Source: Amborella trichopoda
Lineage: Eukaryota; Streptophyta; Magnoliopsida; Amborellales; Amborellaceae
Assembly: GCF_000471905.2 (NCBI RefSeq)
Contig: NW_006495648.1
Coordinates: forward strand, 71,309-135,308
Reading direction: 5' to 3'
Length of the DNA stretch: 64,000 bases
Below, piece by piece: positions 54,961 through 64,000 of this stretch (positions within the stretch are counted from its first letter, which is position 1; every line of letters starts with the position of its first letter). Position numbers and translations under genes: made by a program. The notes under the pieces were generated by a model. It saw only the letters and a program-made list of their open reading frames with translations, was not told the origin of the DNA and did not search any database.

Positions 54961-55186
54961 CCTTCTTGCCCACCCCTTCCTTTTCTTCTCTGTCTCACTT
55001 TTCTATGTTCTTAGCCGTTGGAGATATTAAAGGGATGATGAGTGCTTGATGCATTCCCCTTGCCAAGCAAGTTGGTTATCAGTGTCCTTGTCAGAAGGCC
55101 GATCTTCGTAATTATTTATTGCTATTCTTTTGAAGTTAATTTAAATTTGTGGAGAGAGAGAGAGGAGCCAATGAGAGCGAGGGGAC

Positions 55187-55243
55187 ATGCAGAGCCCATC
55201 CTACGACACAGATCGTTCCTCTTCGGTTGCTACTAGAGAAGAG
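55187..55243 (+). CDS. Proposed exon 1 of the choline-transporter-like gene
   Basis: ATG at 55187 opens 19 codons, 'MQSPSYDTDRSSSVATREE', a polar Ser-rich start expected for the cytosolic N-terminus of plant CTL proteins. A good donor GAG|GTGCGT follows at 55244. The exon ends in phase 0, and exon 2 at 62021 starts in phase 0, so the join is in frame. It is preceded by GA-rich sequence with an out-of-frame upstream ATG at 55171 that opens a short frame. The link over a 6.8-kb intron is an inference; a different first exon is possible. Confidence 0.45.
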
Positions 55244-55731
55244 GTGCGTTACCCAATTTCCATTCCTTGCAATTTTCATTTTTTGTTGAGCTGTTTGTTT
55301 CTTCACTTTTCACTTGTTTCTTCTTTTCCTGCTATATGGTCATTAAAATCCTTGGCAAGTCGGTTAGGATGGTCAAGTCAACCATAAATGGGCTACCCTG
55401 CCCTTAATCTATGGCCAAACTCTGCACTTCAGATGAATTGAGCTTTCAGAGTTAAAGGATTTCTGTATTGGAACAGAATTTCCATGAAGGGATATGTGAT
55501 TTGTTGATTTGGTTTTGGTCTTGTTGAATGGTTTTTTCAATCAATGCAAGTAGATCTTGTAAGTATTTTTGGATGAGTTCCATTGGTCAAAACATTTCGT
55601 ACATATAGTGTAACCCCTCTTGCATACAATGTTGGAGTTTCAGTTCTTATGAACGTTAAGATGTTGTTAAGAATAAGAAATGCTGTAGTAAATGTACCTG
55701 TAATTCAGCAACTGTGTGCATGCATTGCTGA

Positions 55732-55735
<4 letters not shown>

Positions 55736-55782
<47 letters not shown>

Positions 55783-55923
55783 TTATTTATTTTATTTTAT
55801 TTTACTATTCTTCTGTNNNNNNNNNNNNNNNNNNNNNNNNNNNNNNNNNNNNNNNNNNNNNNNNNNNNNNNNNACGTACGTTAACTTACTAGCGTAACTA
55901 CGTAGTGTCGATGTCTATGTNNN

Positions 55924-55971
<48 letters not shown>

Positions 55972-55985
55972 TTATTTATTTATTT
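55736..55985. repeat. AT microsatellite pair around two assembly gaps
   Basis: (TA)n with TTTA tail (55736-55802), 57 N (55817-55873), a 47-bp island (55874-55920), 3 N (55921-55923), then (AT)n with TTTA tail again (55924-55985). The two AT tracts and their tails 'TATTTATTTATTTATTTTATT' (shown in part) are nearly the same, so the assembly may have placed one locus twice. Confidence 0.8.
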
Positions 55986-58791
55986 TTATTTTTTCCATTC
56001 TTCGCTTGGTGATTAAATCTGAAACAGAAAGTAGAAGGGTTTCTCTTTCTCCCTTTTGGTTATCTGATGATTGGCAAGAGCAAGTGTGGGAATGTAATGG
56101 ATACATGTTTAGTTCCCACAATACAGGTTTGCCATTTCCAAATATACCGAAATTGAAAAGAGGCAGTCACTATGAAAATCAAAATAGAACAGAAGTGGCA
56201 TAATTAGCTAATATCTATCTGGAAGATGTTTTCTCGCTTAAAATAATCACAACACTTGAACACAATGCCTTGAAATCAAATTACAGCAACATAGTCCAAA
56301 ATTTGAGCTCTCAATACAATTTATATACACTCAAAACTCACATACATGACTTCAAGTTGGTCCCAAGACAGGTCCCACTCAAGAAAACAATTTGGAGAAT
56401 GAGACTACAACACAAAATTCATGCATCATGAAAGATTAAACAATATTTAAAATACTCAGACCAAAATACAAGACAAAGGGGGCTTATGATATCATTGTGT
56501 GGGATAGAATGGGATAGCACGTCAATGACAATGGTGGGACTATGGTGTGTCAAATCAAGCATATGGATGGGGATATTTTGGCATAGATAGGGCTACTAAA
56601 AATGAACTTCTAAACTCACTAAGAGGGGCTTTAGCTTGCCATTATACTATGGGAAATCTCAGAAAATATCATCCAAAATAACTCAAGGTAACTAACTTGA
56701 AACTATGCCAAAGATGTATGATGATGAAGGCATATATGGGCTATTCAATTGGGCATGAAATACTCTAGGAAAATCAACATAAAATAAGCAAGAGGGATGA
56801 ATTACCTTGCTACTATGATGCATTTACAGCAAGAGGAGGAGGTTGAAGATGATGAAAACCTTGATGCTACTAGCCCAAAAGAAGACTAGAAACTACTGCG
56901 CACCATAGCATTCTCATACTAAACCATGGGGGTGTGCCTCTCTCTTTTCCTCAAGGGTTTCTCTCTGAACTTGGACCATAGATAAATAGCATTCAAGGGG
57001 TGAGAAGGAGCCAAATTCCTTGCCCTTCATCTCACACAATGGCTATCATATGTGTGGATGTGAGTTTGCCACACCCGTATCCCCTCTAATCCTAATTCTT
57101 CTCCAAATTTCCCATTATAACATATAAATTGAAATTCAATTCGAACAGACATTTATACCAAATCTCCACCACTGATCTACATGATCAATGTACAAGAAGT
57201 GTGAGAGAGACATAGCCCTAGGTGTGGCATCACACCTCTCTTTTCTTTTCTCTCCTACTTTATGAAATTCAAATTTCAATCCTTATGATTCTCTCTCTTA
57301 GTTGGCAAGCTTCATATATGTGTCATAACGCACACATATGTTGTCCTAAGACACATGTGTGTCATAAGACTCATGTGTACACATATTTGTCCAATAGAAA
57401 TCACACACATAAAACGGAGTTAGAAAACCTTGATTTCAATTTGACAAAGCTCCATAAATCATAGAAAAAATCTACATGGCACTACACGTGCAAAAATTCA
57501 CATCAAAACCATAACACACAAACCAGACATATCATCAATATGCCAAACATCAACCAAGGCACATGCCAATCTAGGCTGTTCACATCACCCACACGTCAGT
57601 AATATGTGGTGATGTGGTAGCCACATGGCATCAATTGGTCACTCGCCATTGGTCACTCGTGCACCACGTGTGGCTGTCCTCAATTATCGTGAAGCCCAGA
57701 CAAATTTTAAAAATTCTATTTTCTCATCATTCTCAAAAATCAATTTTAATTATTCTCTAGCATTTTAGGACAATTTGGCATCACAGAAAAATGTACTTAA
57801 GGAAAATTAGGATCCTTTAGGAGATGGAATTCAGACTAGGGCACTCCACTTGGTTAGATCTGCAATCTTGATTCATTTTAGCAAATTAACCCAACAAGAC
57901 CCATGCCCCACTGACTTTAGCAGGGGCCCATACTTGGCTTATCAAAGTCAACTCGATAGTTGGCTGGACTTCGAAATTATAGTGGATTGTAGGTGCACCC
58001 CCAAGGACACACACTCTTGCGGTTGTGGGTGTTCTCTCTCTTAGCCTATGTGCATAACTCTTTCAAGTGGATCATACCTTGAAAGAGTGCCTTCCTATTT
58101 GCAGCTGTATATCCACATAGTTTAAGAAGACTTGAGCTCAAGGGTTTTGGCTTATATCCTCTCATGGCCTCGTTTTTTCACAGAGGTCTCATTCTCAGAA
58201 TAGCTCTCAAGCTATAGACAGTCTCAAATCCTCGTAAATGCTCATGTCGTAGCTCACACAATCCTGAGGTATGCTTTTGCCGACCGTGACTAGAGGAGAC
58301 CCTCAAACCTCTCGGTCTAAAAGTCCCCTAAGCATTCAATCCTCCTGATTTGGGTTTTTATAACTCTTAAGATCCCAGTTTGCAACGATCTGGTGAGACA
58401 CAAAGTTCTTGTTCACTCGCTTTTTGACCAAGAACCAACATAGAGTGGTGGGTCAAGGCCTTGAAAGGCCATGATTCCAACAATATATGACTCTAAAAGC
58501 AGTAAATTTGACTCAGAATTCTATCTGTTTCTTGAACTGATCATCTTTAAACCATTCTTAATGAATCTCAATTGAGCATTCATTAGGTTGAATAAGTTGT
58601 TGGCCATTTGAGTTTATATCTGGAGGTTTCTAAAACTAATGTAAGATTGTTATAATTGTTTTCTGTTTCTTATTTTTGAAGACCCTTTAAGCTAAAGTTA
58701 ACCCGACTTGAAGATGTATATTGTTTCCAGTTAACTAACAAAAAAAAGGAAAATATTTCTTTCAATATGTAAGCAGTTGTGTTGATTTTTG
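55986..58791. other. Unassigned AT-rich intron sequence
   Basis: No credible coding region. 57300-57390 has overlapping repeats of 'CACATATGTGT' and 'CATAAGAC.CATGTGT'. 57840-58500 resembles LTR-type repeat DNA by its composition but has no partner in the window. Short ORFs are ignored. Confidence 0.4.
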
Positions 58792-59199
58792 TGATAGGAT
58801 CCCACTAGGCATGACTATACTCAACAACCCAAATGAACACAATAATGCCAAACTTTGATCCTCTTTCTTCTTCCTTGTGCTCCAAGTACGAAATTAAAGG
58901 AAAATGGTTCTCTATCCTTTCATTATTCGAACTCCTATTTATACATTCAGCACTTTCCCACATACCAACAAGTAATTCAACTTCAAACTAATAACTAATC
59001 TATTCAAGTTGCCGAAACCAAATAACTCCTAAATCTTATTTGAAATATTCAAAATTCAAATAGGTAACTATCTAACAACCCATTCTAATCCCTTAGTTAT
59101 AGCTACGGGTTCCCTAACACCCTCCTTCAAATCAACCTTGTACTCAAGGTTGGAAGTCTAGAAAGTGCTCACCCCTTACCTCGCCGGATCATCTACCCC

Positions 59200-59279
59200 C
59201 TAATCTACATTGCCATCCAGCATAAATAGCTATTGATACCTAATCTACATTGCCATCCAGCATAAATAGCTATTGATAC
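59200..59279. repeat. Perfect 40-bp tandem duplication
   Basis: The 40-bp unit starting CTAATCTACATTGCCATCCA is present twice in direct succession with no difference, at 59200-59239 and 59240-59279. Perfect identity suggests a recent event, or an assembly duplicate. It lies between the 3' LTR and gag of the small element. Confidence 0.95.
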
Positions 59280-59559
59280 TTACACCTATGGACGTGCGTG
59301 AACGTTTTGTCGTAATTATACTAGAGGCACTCGTCGCTACTCTCCTTCATGTCGATCCAAGTGAATTTCTTAATTGCAGGTCCTGCCTTAGAGGTTGTCG
59401 GCAAAGGTGGGATATCCTTTTGCCAATTAAATTGGTTTTTGCATTTGAGGCTAAGTCGTTATAGTTTTTCTTCTTGCATCTGTGCGAGGCCAATCATTTC
59501 TATCAAGATTGTGGGCTCGAATATCTATAATTGGATGTTATTACTTCCTTTAGATCTCT

Positions 59560-60154
59560 GATAATGCAGTCGACCAAACCTTTTCGGGCCATTTGTCCAC
59601 CCAATTCCCATTGTTCAAAATGGGTTTGATATTACTGATCTGTTCTTGTTTGTTTGAATTTAGAGAGCACTACATCGAAATCTATGTATTTTTTGTGGGA
59701 TCGCTGTAGAGATGGAGAGCTTTAACCAATTTGCCCATGTTAGAGTTGTTTGCGTCTTTTCATACCACTGGTACCATTGAACTACATCTCCTTCCATGTG
59801 GAGGGATGCCAAGAGAACATTTTGTTCCTCTGGCATATTCTGGAATTTGAAGAATTGCTACGCACGATATATCTACCTGGTTGTATCATCATCACTAAGC
59901 TTTGGAAAATCTAAATGGGTGCATCAGACTTGGATCGGAATTTCACCGTCACCATTGGGAAACATCCCTCCATTTGACGCATCTATCTTAATCATCCTGC
60001 TCCAGTTGACTGACTGATTTGCAACATCTTTTGGCATTGAAGATGCTAGCAGCTCGTAATGAAGGTTCATAGCTGCGATGGTCTCACGTATCCTCTGCAG
60101 CAGCCTTGAGTGTTGCTGCACTTTGCCTTCTAGCTTATTCATGTTTTCTTCCAT
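59560..60154 (-). pseudogene. Ty3/gypsy-type gag remnant of the small element
   Basis: The minus strand opens 'MEENMNKLEGKVQQHSRLLQ' (60154) with 'RIRETIAAMNLHYELL' and runs to 59924. After a frame change, 'FFKFQNMPEEQNVLLASLHM' then 'EGDVVQWYQWY' and 'TLTWANWLK' (about 59730-59850) give the Retrotrans_gag motifs. It lacks a zinc knuckle and pol. The upstream 'GTATCAGAGCATC' site and LTR confirm the direction. Confidence 0.7.
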
Positions 60155-60202
60155 CCATGCATGTTTTGAGTCTTCTGGCCTTCTTTGGGTGTACCCAAGC
60201 TT

Positions 60203-60219
60203 GATGCTCTGATACTAAA
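60203..60219 (-). promoter_or_regulatory. Primer-binding site of the small LTR element
   Basis: Minus strand TTTAGTATCAGAGCATC follows the LTR end ..CTTATCA. It equals the initiator tRNA-Met site TGGTATCAGAGC apart from one base (A for G). Confidence 0.7.
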
Positions 60220-60622
60220 TGATAAGATCCCACTAGGAAAGAGCATACTCAGCAACCCAAATGAATACAATAGTGCCAAAGTTTGATCCTCTTTGGAGGG
60301 GATCTTCCTCCTTGTGCAACACACACAAAATTAAAGGAAAATGGTTCTTTATCCTTTCAGTATTCAAACTTTCATTTATGCATTGACCACTTTCCCAACT
60401 ACCAACTACTTATCGAACTTGGGACTTGTATCCTAACCTAGCTAAAGGAGATAAAGACTTCCAATAGTACCAATTTAAATTAATAACAAATCTATACAAA
60501 TTAAGAAACTAACCCAAATTGTATAACTCCTAAATCTTATTTGAAATTTGAAATTTATTCAAATTGGTAATTGTTTAACTACCCATGCAAATTCCCTAAT
60601 TATAGCTAAGGGTTTCTTAACA

Positions 60623-62020
60623 TTCTATCTTGAATATTTAACTTACATAGTATGTTCATTCTTACACTAATGTTATCTTTTAACTTTTAAGTTCTAAAAA
60701 TGCAAGACGACCTTTTTTACTAGTTTGCTAATTTGTGTTTGCATGGCTTTTATGAAAGACGCTATAGATCTTTGTTACCAGGATCTTCTAAGGTGGGGGT
60801 TGCTTCCACTCCAGAAGCTTGATCCCCCGCTCGAAGACATGGGATCTCGATTTTGGGCAATTCTTGATATATTTGCGATCTTGATACGGGAAATCAAGAA
60901 ACTCTATCCCATGCAATGGGATCCTATGCCCAAAATCAAGGTTCCATGATCAAGCGGAACCACGATTCCACCAACTTGAAATCGAGTGTCGTCTACTTTG
61001 GGGTCGAGTTTCACCAGCACGTTTTTTGGTTCTTATATAATGTAGTATGGATCTCCAAATTTTTATGACCTATCAACTTTTCGAATGCTATGATTTTTTA
61101 CATATTTTGCAATTCGCAGCTTTACACGCCTTGTGAATTGTGACTTGCGTCTAGTCTCAAAGAAAGCAGCAAGAGTGTGCAAGGAGAGAGAAGGAAGTAG
61201 TTGGATGGCGATTCAAAATTTAGTTGTGTTGTGGTTCTAGTGAGGAAGGAGGTTGTGATCAATACGTTTAACTTCCTTTGGGCTAGTTCATTGGGTCCTG
61301 TCCACCTTCCAAAGTACTATCACTTGTGTGTTAGTCAACCAAATCGAGCCGCTCATAGGTTGCCTTATGGGTGATGGAATAACATGTATACTTGGAAAAT
61401 GCGAGGTCTCTCTTGTATTTATGTCATTGATCCCTTAGCAATCCCTGATGGAGGAGAGCTATTGGGAATTATATATGGCAGTGTCTTCTCTTTTTTCTTG
61501 TTGTTTAATGGAATTCTCTCCCTAATTACAATAAGTAGATAAATGAACTTTGGGAACCTCGATCCTAAACATAGCGATTTGCGATCCCATTCAGTAATGA
61601 ATTCAGTCTTTTGCAGATATGGATTGCTCCCTAATAGTCAGGGATCTCGATCCCTATACCTGAACATTTTTCGGACCTTGTTCTCCCAACCACAAATCTG
61701 AGAGCCTACCTCACCTCGCGCATCCGATACCGATCCTAGAGCTCTTGTCGCTTCCGTTCCTATTAACTATGCTACAGATTTGTGGTCTAACTGAACAAAG
61801 CATGGAATATAGTAATGCAGTCTACTCTTTGTTTTTTTTAGTCCAAGCTTTTAGAAATTGGAATTATCTTTGCAGATTTTATTTGGTTCTTAGGGGCTAA
61901 AAATAGTCTCCAAGGTAGTTTACCTCCAGAAGATCGTGGGATATTTCTCAGTCTATAGGTGATGGAAAGAGGGCCATGCAAATGATTTTGTCCTAATGCA
62001 TACATTACTTTATGCTCCAG
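60623..62020. other. Unassigned end of the proposed CTL intron 1
   Basis: No exon or element gene is recognised. It contains the hairpin at 60827-60957 and several 'GATCTCGATCC'-like words (60845, 61560, 61650) that may belong to a repeat. The 74-codon frame at 60725 has no motif and crosses the hairpin. Confidence 0.4.
60827..60957. repeat. Imperfect inverted repeat (hairpin), arms about 32 bp
   Basis: CCGCTCGAAGACATGGGATC..TTTTGGGCA (60827-60859) pairs with TGCCCAAAATCAAGGTTCCA..CAAGCGG (60927-60957) at about three quarters of positions, around a loop of about 67 bp. The loop itself holds a weaker TTCTTGAT/ATCAAGAA pair. It could be a remnant of a small inverted-repeat transposon. Confidence 0.6.
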
Positions 62021-62490
62021 GATGGTCAACTAAGCCAAAGCAATGATGGAAGCATCACACCTTCTCTTGGAAGAATTTCAGAGCCTTCTAGACATTGGAG
62101 GGATGTTTTCTGGTTGGGTATCTTTGTTATACACTTGGCTGTGTTGGGATTTGTCCTTGCAGTACTTGGACTAAATCGATTCAAGAAGTTGGATAGATTC
62201 AAAATCGACCGATACACATACAAGATTATTGAGAATGAAGCAGGACAGACAGAGACATATTGGCCTTTTTATGCTTTAGCAGCTGGTATTGGTACTTCGT
62301 TGGGATGGGCTTGGTTGTCACTACTAGGAACTCGTGCAAATCAAATGATGAAGATTTCAGTGCACATCTTGACAACTTACCTTGCTGTCATAAGTGCATT
62401 GTGTTTCTGGGACAAGCAGATTTTCTGGGCTATAGCATTTGCTATTGGTGCTGCTTTACAGTTTATGTATGTCATGTCTGTGATGGACAG
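62021..62490 (+). CDS. Choline-transporter-like protein (CTL/SLC44 type), exon 2
   Basis: The exon is bounded by acceptor TATGCTCCAG| and donor GGACAG|GTAGGG; it starts in phase 0 and leaves two bases of a codon. It encodes 156 residues: a polar start 'DGQLSQSNDGSITPSLGRIS', 'RHWRDVFWLGIFVIH' opening the first membrane helix (about residues 26-48), a cytosolic or lumenal loop 'RFKKLDRFKIDRYTYK', then three more helices at about 78-100, 109-127 and 132-152. 'RANQMMKISVHILTTYLAVI' and 'FAIGAALQFMYVMSVMDR' are as I remember them in plant plasma-membrane choline-transporter family proteins (PF04515 family). These carry choline or related molecules across membranes and affect trafficking. The exon has no stop or frameshift and seems functional. 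The rest of the gene lies beyond the window. Confidence 0.8.
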
Positions 62491-64000
62491 GTAGGGTCTT
62501 CTTCTCTTCTATGTTGTTTTGCTCTGCCTTTTTCTCTTTTATCTTTCTTTATATGCAACTCCTGTCCCTTTTCCTTTTAAGTCAATTATGGTTGCCTACT
62601 AATATCTCTCTCATGCTCTGCCTTCCTAACTTTTTCTGTTAAAGACATTCATATTCTCTCTTCTTCTATTTATTTTCCTAATTGCGAGGGACAATTTATA
62701 TGTCTGCTATTATTTATGCTCATCAAAATTCCTTAAGTTCTGTTGTTTATGGATTTTTAATATGAATTTTTAACACTTGTTATGTCCTTTGTAATCTTTT
62801 CTTAAGCATGTTTAGCAATCTACAGCTCTACTAGTTCCTCGAAACACTTACCTAAAATAGGACAGAAACAAATTATCACAGTCAGAGGTAACAATTCTTG
62901 TGTTAGAAATCCTTCTTGAAAAGTGTGTGGCTATGTAGAATTCCAAAACATATTTTAATTTTTTTTTGCTTTTCTTTATTAAATAACTGAATTTATACTT
63001 ACAATTGCCACATTACAATGCAGCTAAACTCTAGGATCTTTAACTTTTACTACAAAGTAACATTTTATTAAAAAAAAAGAATTCAAACCTATGAATTCAA
63101 ACGTACAATATGAATTCTAATACAATTAGGAATTCTAATCTAAGGAGTCCTAGTCTAAGTAGGAATCCTAATCCAAATAGGACTCCTAATACAATGAGGA
63201 CTTCTAACACAAATAGGAATCAAGAACTGAAAATAAAACTAATAAACAAAAACTGGGAAACTTGCTAGACCTTTACCTAGGGTTACCCCCTTAAGACATA
63301 GCATATGCCACACCTGATTACCAGACTGATAGCGTACTTTGATCCGTTGGTCTTGCTGAATCCTTCGAACCTGGAAGCACCTTAGGCCATACCCTCTAAC
63401 TAAATTGGGGATTAAGTCGAGCTACTAGAACTAGGGTTCTTAGACCTTTTAAACATTTGGGCCATGCCACTATGTGGCAGCACCCCTTAACAAGATGGGG
63501 ATGGGCATACCCCTATCTATTCCCAACGTGGTGTGCACCACCCTAGAGAGGGGAGTAGAGAGATATATAGAGAGAGACGTCTGAAAATCAGATGCTGAGA
63601 ATGAGAGTGGGACCCCCTTTATGTAGGCATGGATGGCCCTATTATACCTATCTCAATTAGGACTCAATTTACCCAAAGGATTTCCAAGTAATCTGTGAAG
63701 AAGAGAGAAATAAATCAGAGCCATCCATTTCTAAAATCGAGCTACCATGATTAGGAAGGAAAATCTAGGAACCTTTATCCCCTTAACCTTTTAGTTAGAC
63801 TTGGAACTAGATCTCACATCCAATTCAAATTCAAAAATATTTCAGTGGAGCGATCCACCTAGGTGGGGCGTGTGGCCCATGTGGGCCCCCCACGTGTTGG
63901 ATCTTGGCCCTTGATGCCCCCATATGGGTCCCACCTCGCCCTTATAATCCTTTAAAATATCATTTATGTTCTTTTAGAGTTTTAAGACTTAAATTAATTT
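62491..64000 (+). other. Start of CTL intron 2 (at least 1.5 kb)
   Basis: After the GTAGGG donor there is T-rich intron-like sequence to about 62980, then repeat-like sequence to the window edge. The next CTL exon, which should begin with the third base of the split Arg codon, was not found. 63250-63960 has LTR-like composition, with 'GCATGTGGCCC' and 'GGGCCCCCCACGTGTTGG' words, but no partner in the window. Confidence 0.5.
63100..63230. repeat. Short degenerate repeat of AGGAATCCTAAT words
   Basis: 'TAGGAATTCTAATCTAAGGA', 'GTAGGAATCCTAATCCAAAT' and 'AGGACTCCTAATACAATGAG' show a period near 20 bp, about six units, with partial inverted symmetry (AGGA..TCCT). It lies in CTL intron 2. Confidence 0.6.

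Larger units (their letters stand above)
58792..60622 (-). mobile_element. Small LTR element, gag only (1.83 kb)
   Basis: Two related direct repeats start TGATA(A/G)GATCCCACTAGG and end CTTAACA or CCTAACA: 58792-59119 (3' LTR, 328 bp) and 60220-60622 (5' LTR, 403 bp, with about 70 bp absent from the other). Minus-strand internal signals fit: a primer-binding site next to 60219 and a polypurine tract GAAGGAGGG at 59120-59128. The interior of 1.1 kb carries only a gag remnant. Flanking 5-mers (TTTTG and TTCTA) are not a target duplication. It is a deletion derivative or a non-autonomous element inside the CTL intron. Confidence 0.75.
55244..62020 (+). other. Proposed intron 1 of the CTL gene (6.8 kb)
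   Basis: It runs from GTGCGT to TATGCTCCAG. It contains the AT microsatellite with two gaps, unassigned AT-rich sequence, the small LTR element 58792-60622 and a hairpin at 60827. No other CTL exon was recognised inside. Large repeat-filled introns are common in several plant lineages. Confidence 0.45.

Noticed and set aside
60725..60949. 74-codon ORF as a possible extra CTL exon
   Set aside because: It has no membrane segment or CTL motif and overlaps the inverted repeat at 60827-60957.
1..64000. tRNA, rRNA, organelle-derived or bacterial genes
   Set aside because: None was seen. Initiator tRNA-Met-like words at 49391-49408 and 60203-60219 are primer-binding sites of retroelements and lack tRNA structure.

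Overview
The window is nuclear DNA of a flowering plant. It is a dense nest of decayed LTR retrotransposons and other mobile-element genes. At the right end is one recognisable host gene, a plant choline-transporter-like (CTL, SLC44-type) membrane protein, with introns enlarged by repeats. Evidence for a plant includes Ty3/gypsy Tat-type and chromovirus (Tekay/Del-type) elements, a Ty1/copia element, two copies of a plant-mobile-domain (PMD) gene, and the GT-AG-bounded CTL exon. The species cannot be fixed from the sequence. Three runs of N mark assembly gaps (3023-3042, 55817-55873, 55921-55923).

Layout. 1-18321: mostly a minus-strand Tat-type Ty3/gypsy cluster. It has long LTR-like blocks (family 'L': L0 at 1-1060, L1 at 1061-3460, L2 at 15124-18321), two gag copies (A at 5290-7690, B at 10.7-13.7 kb) and a broken pol (RT, RNase H, additional RNase H, start of integrase) at 8163-10400. 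A primer-binding site directly below L2 fixes the orientation. 18290-25667: a plus-strand chromovirus with its 5' end missing (gag, protease, RT, RNase H, integrase, chromodomain-like tail, polypurine tract, 3.4-kb 3' LTR), dead by several visible mutations. 25668-30647: PMD gene copy 1, minus strand. 30648-33997: a second 3.35-kb LTR of the same chromovirus type, minus strand, carrying a 20 x 60-bp minisatellite. 34890-38830: Tat gag copy C, minus strand. 39195-41891: L-family block L3, plus strand. 41892-45669: PMD gene copy 2, plus strand, with an internal tandem duplication. 45670-51376: a minus-strand Ty1/copia element (truncated 3' LTR, RNase H remnant, primer-binding site, long 5' LTR). 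51377-54340: a degenerate plus-strand gag-like region with a CAA-rich tract.

54.6-64 kb: the probable promoter, first exon (55187-55243) and second exon (62021-62490) of the CTL gene, plus strand. The 6.8-kb first intron holds an AT microsatellite with gaps and a small minus-strand gag-only LTR element (58792-60622). The gene runs off the right edge.

No element gene looks intact. The most informative signals are: the two PMD copies, which share a 31-nt first exon, a 79-nt intron and a TATA-like box about 110 bp before the ATG; the repeated growth of minisatellites inside LTRs and inside one gag ORF; and the spliced structure proposed for the CTL gene. All family names come from reading motifs, without database searches.
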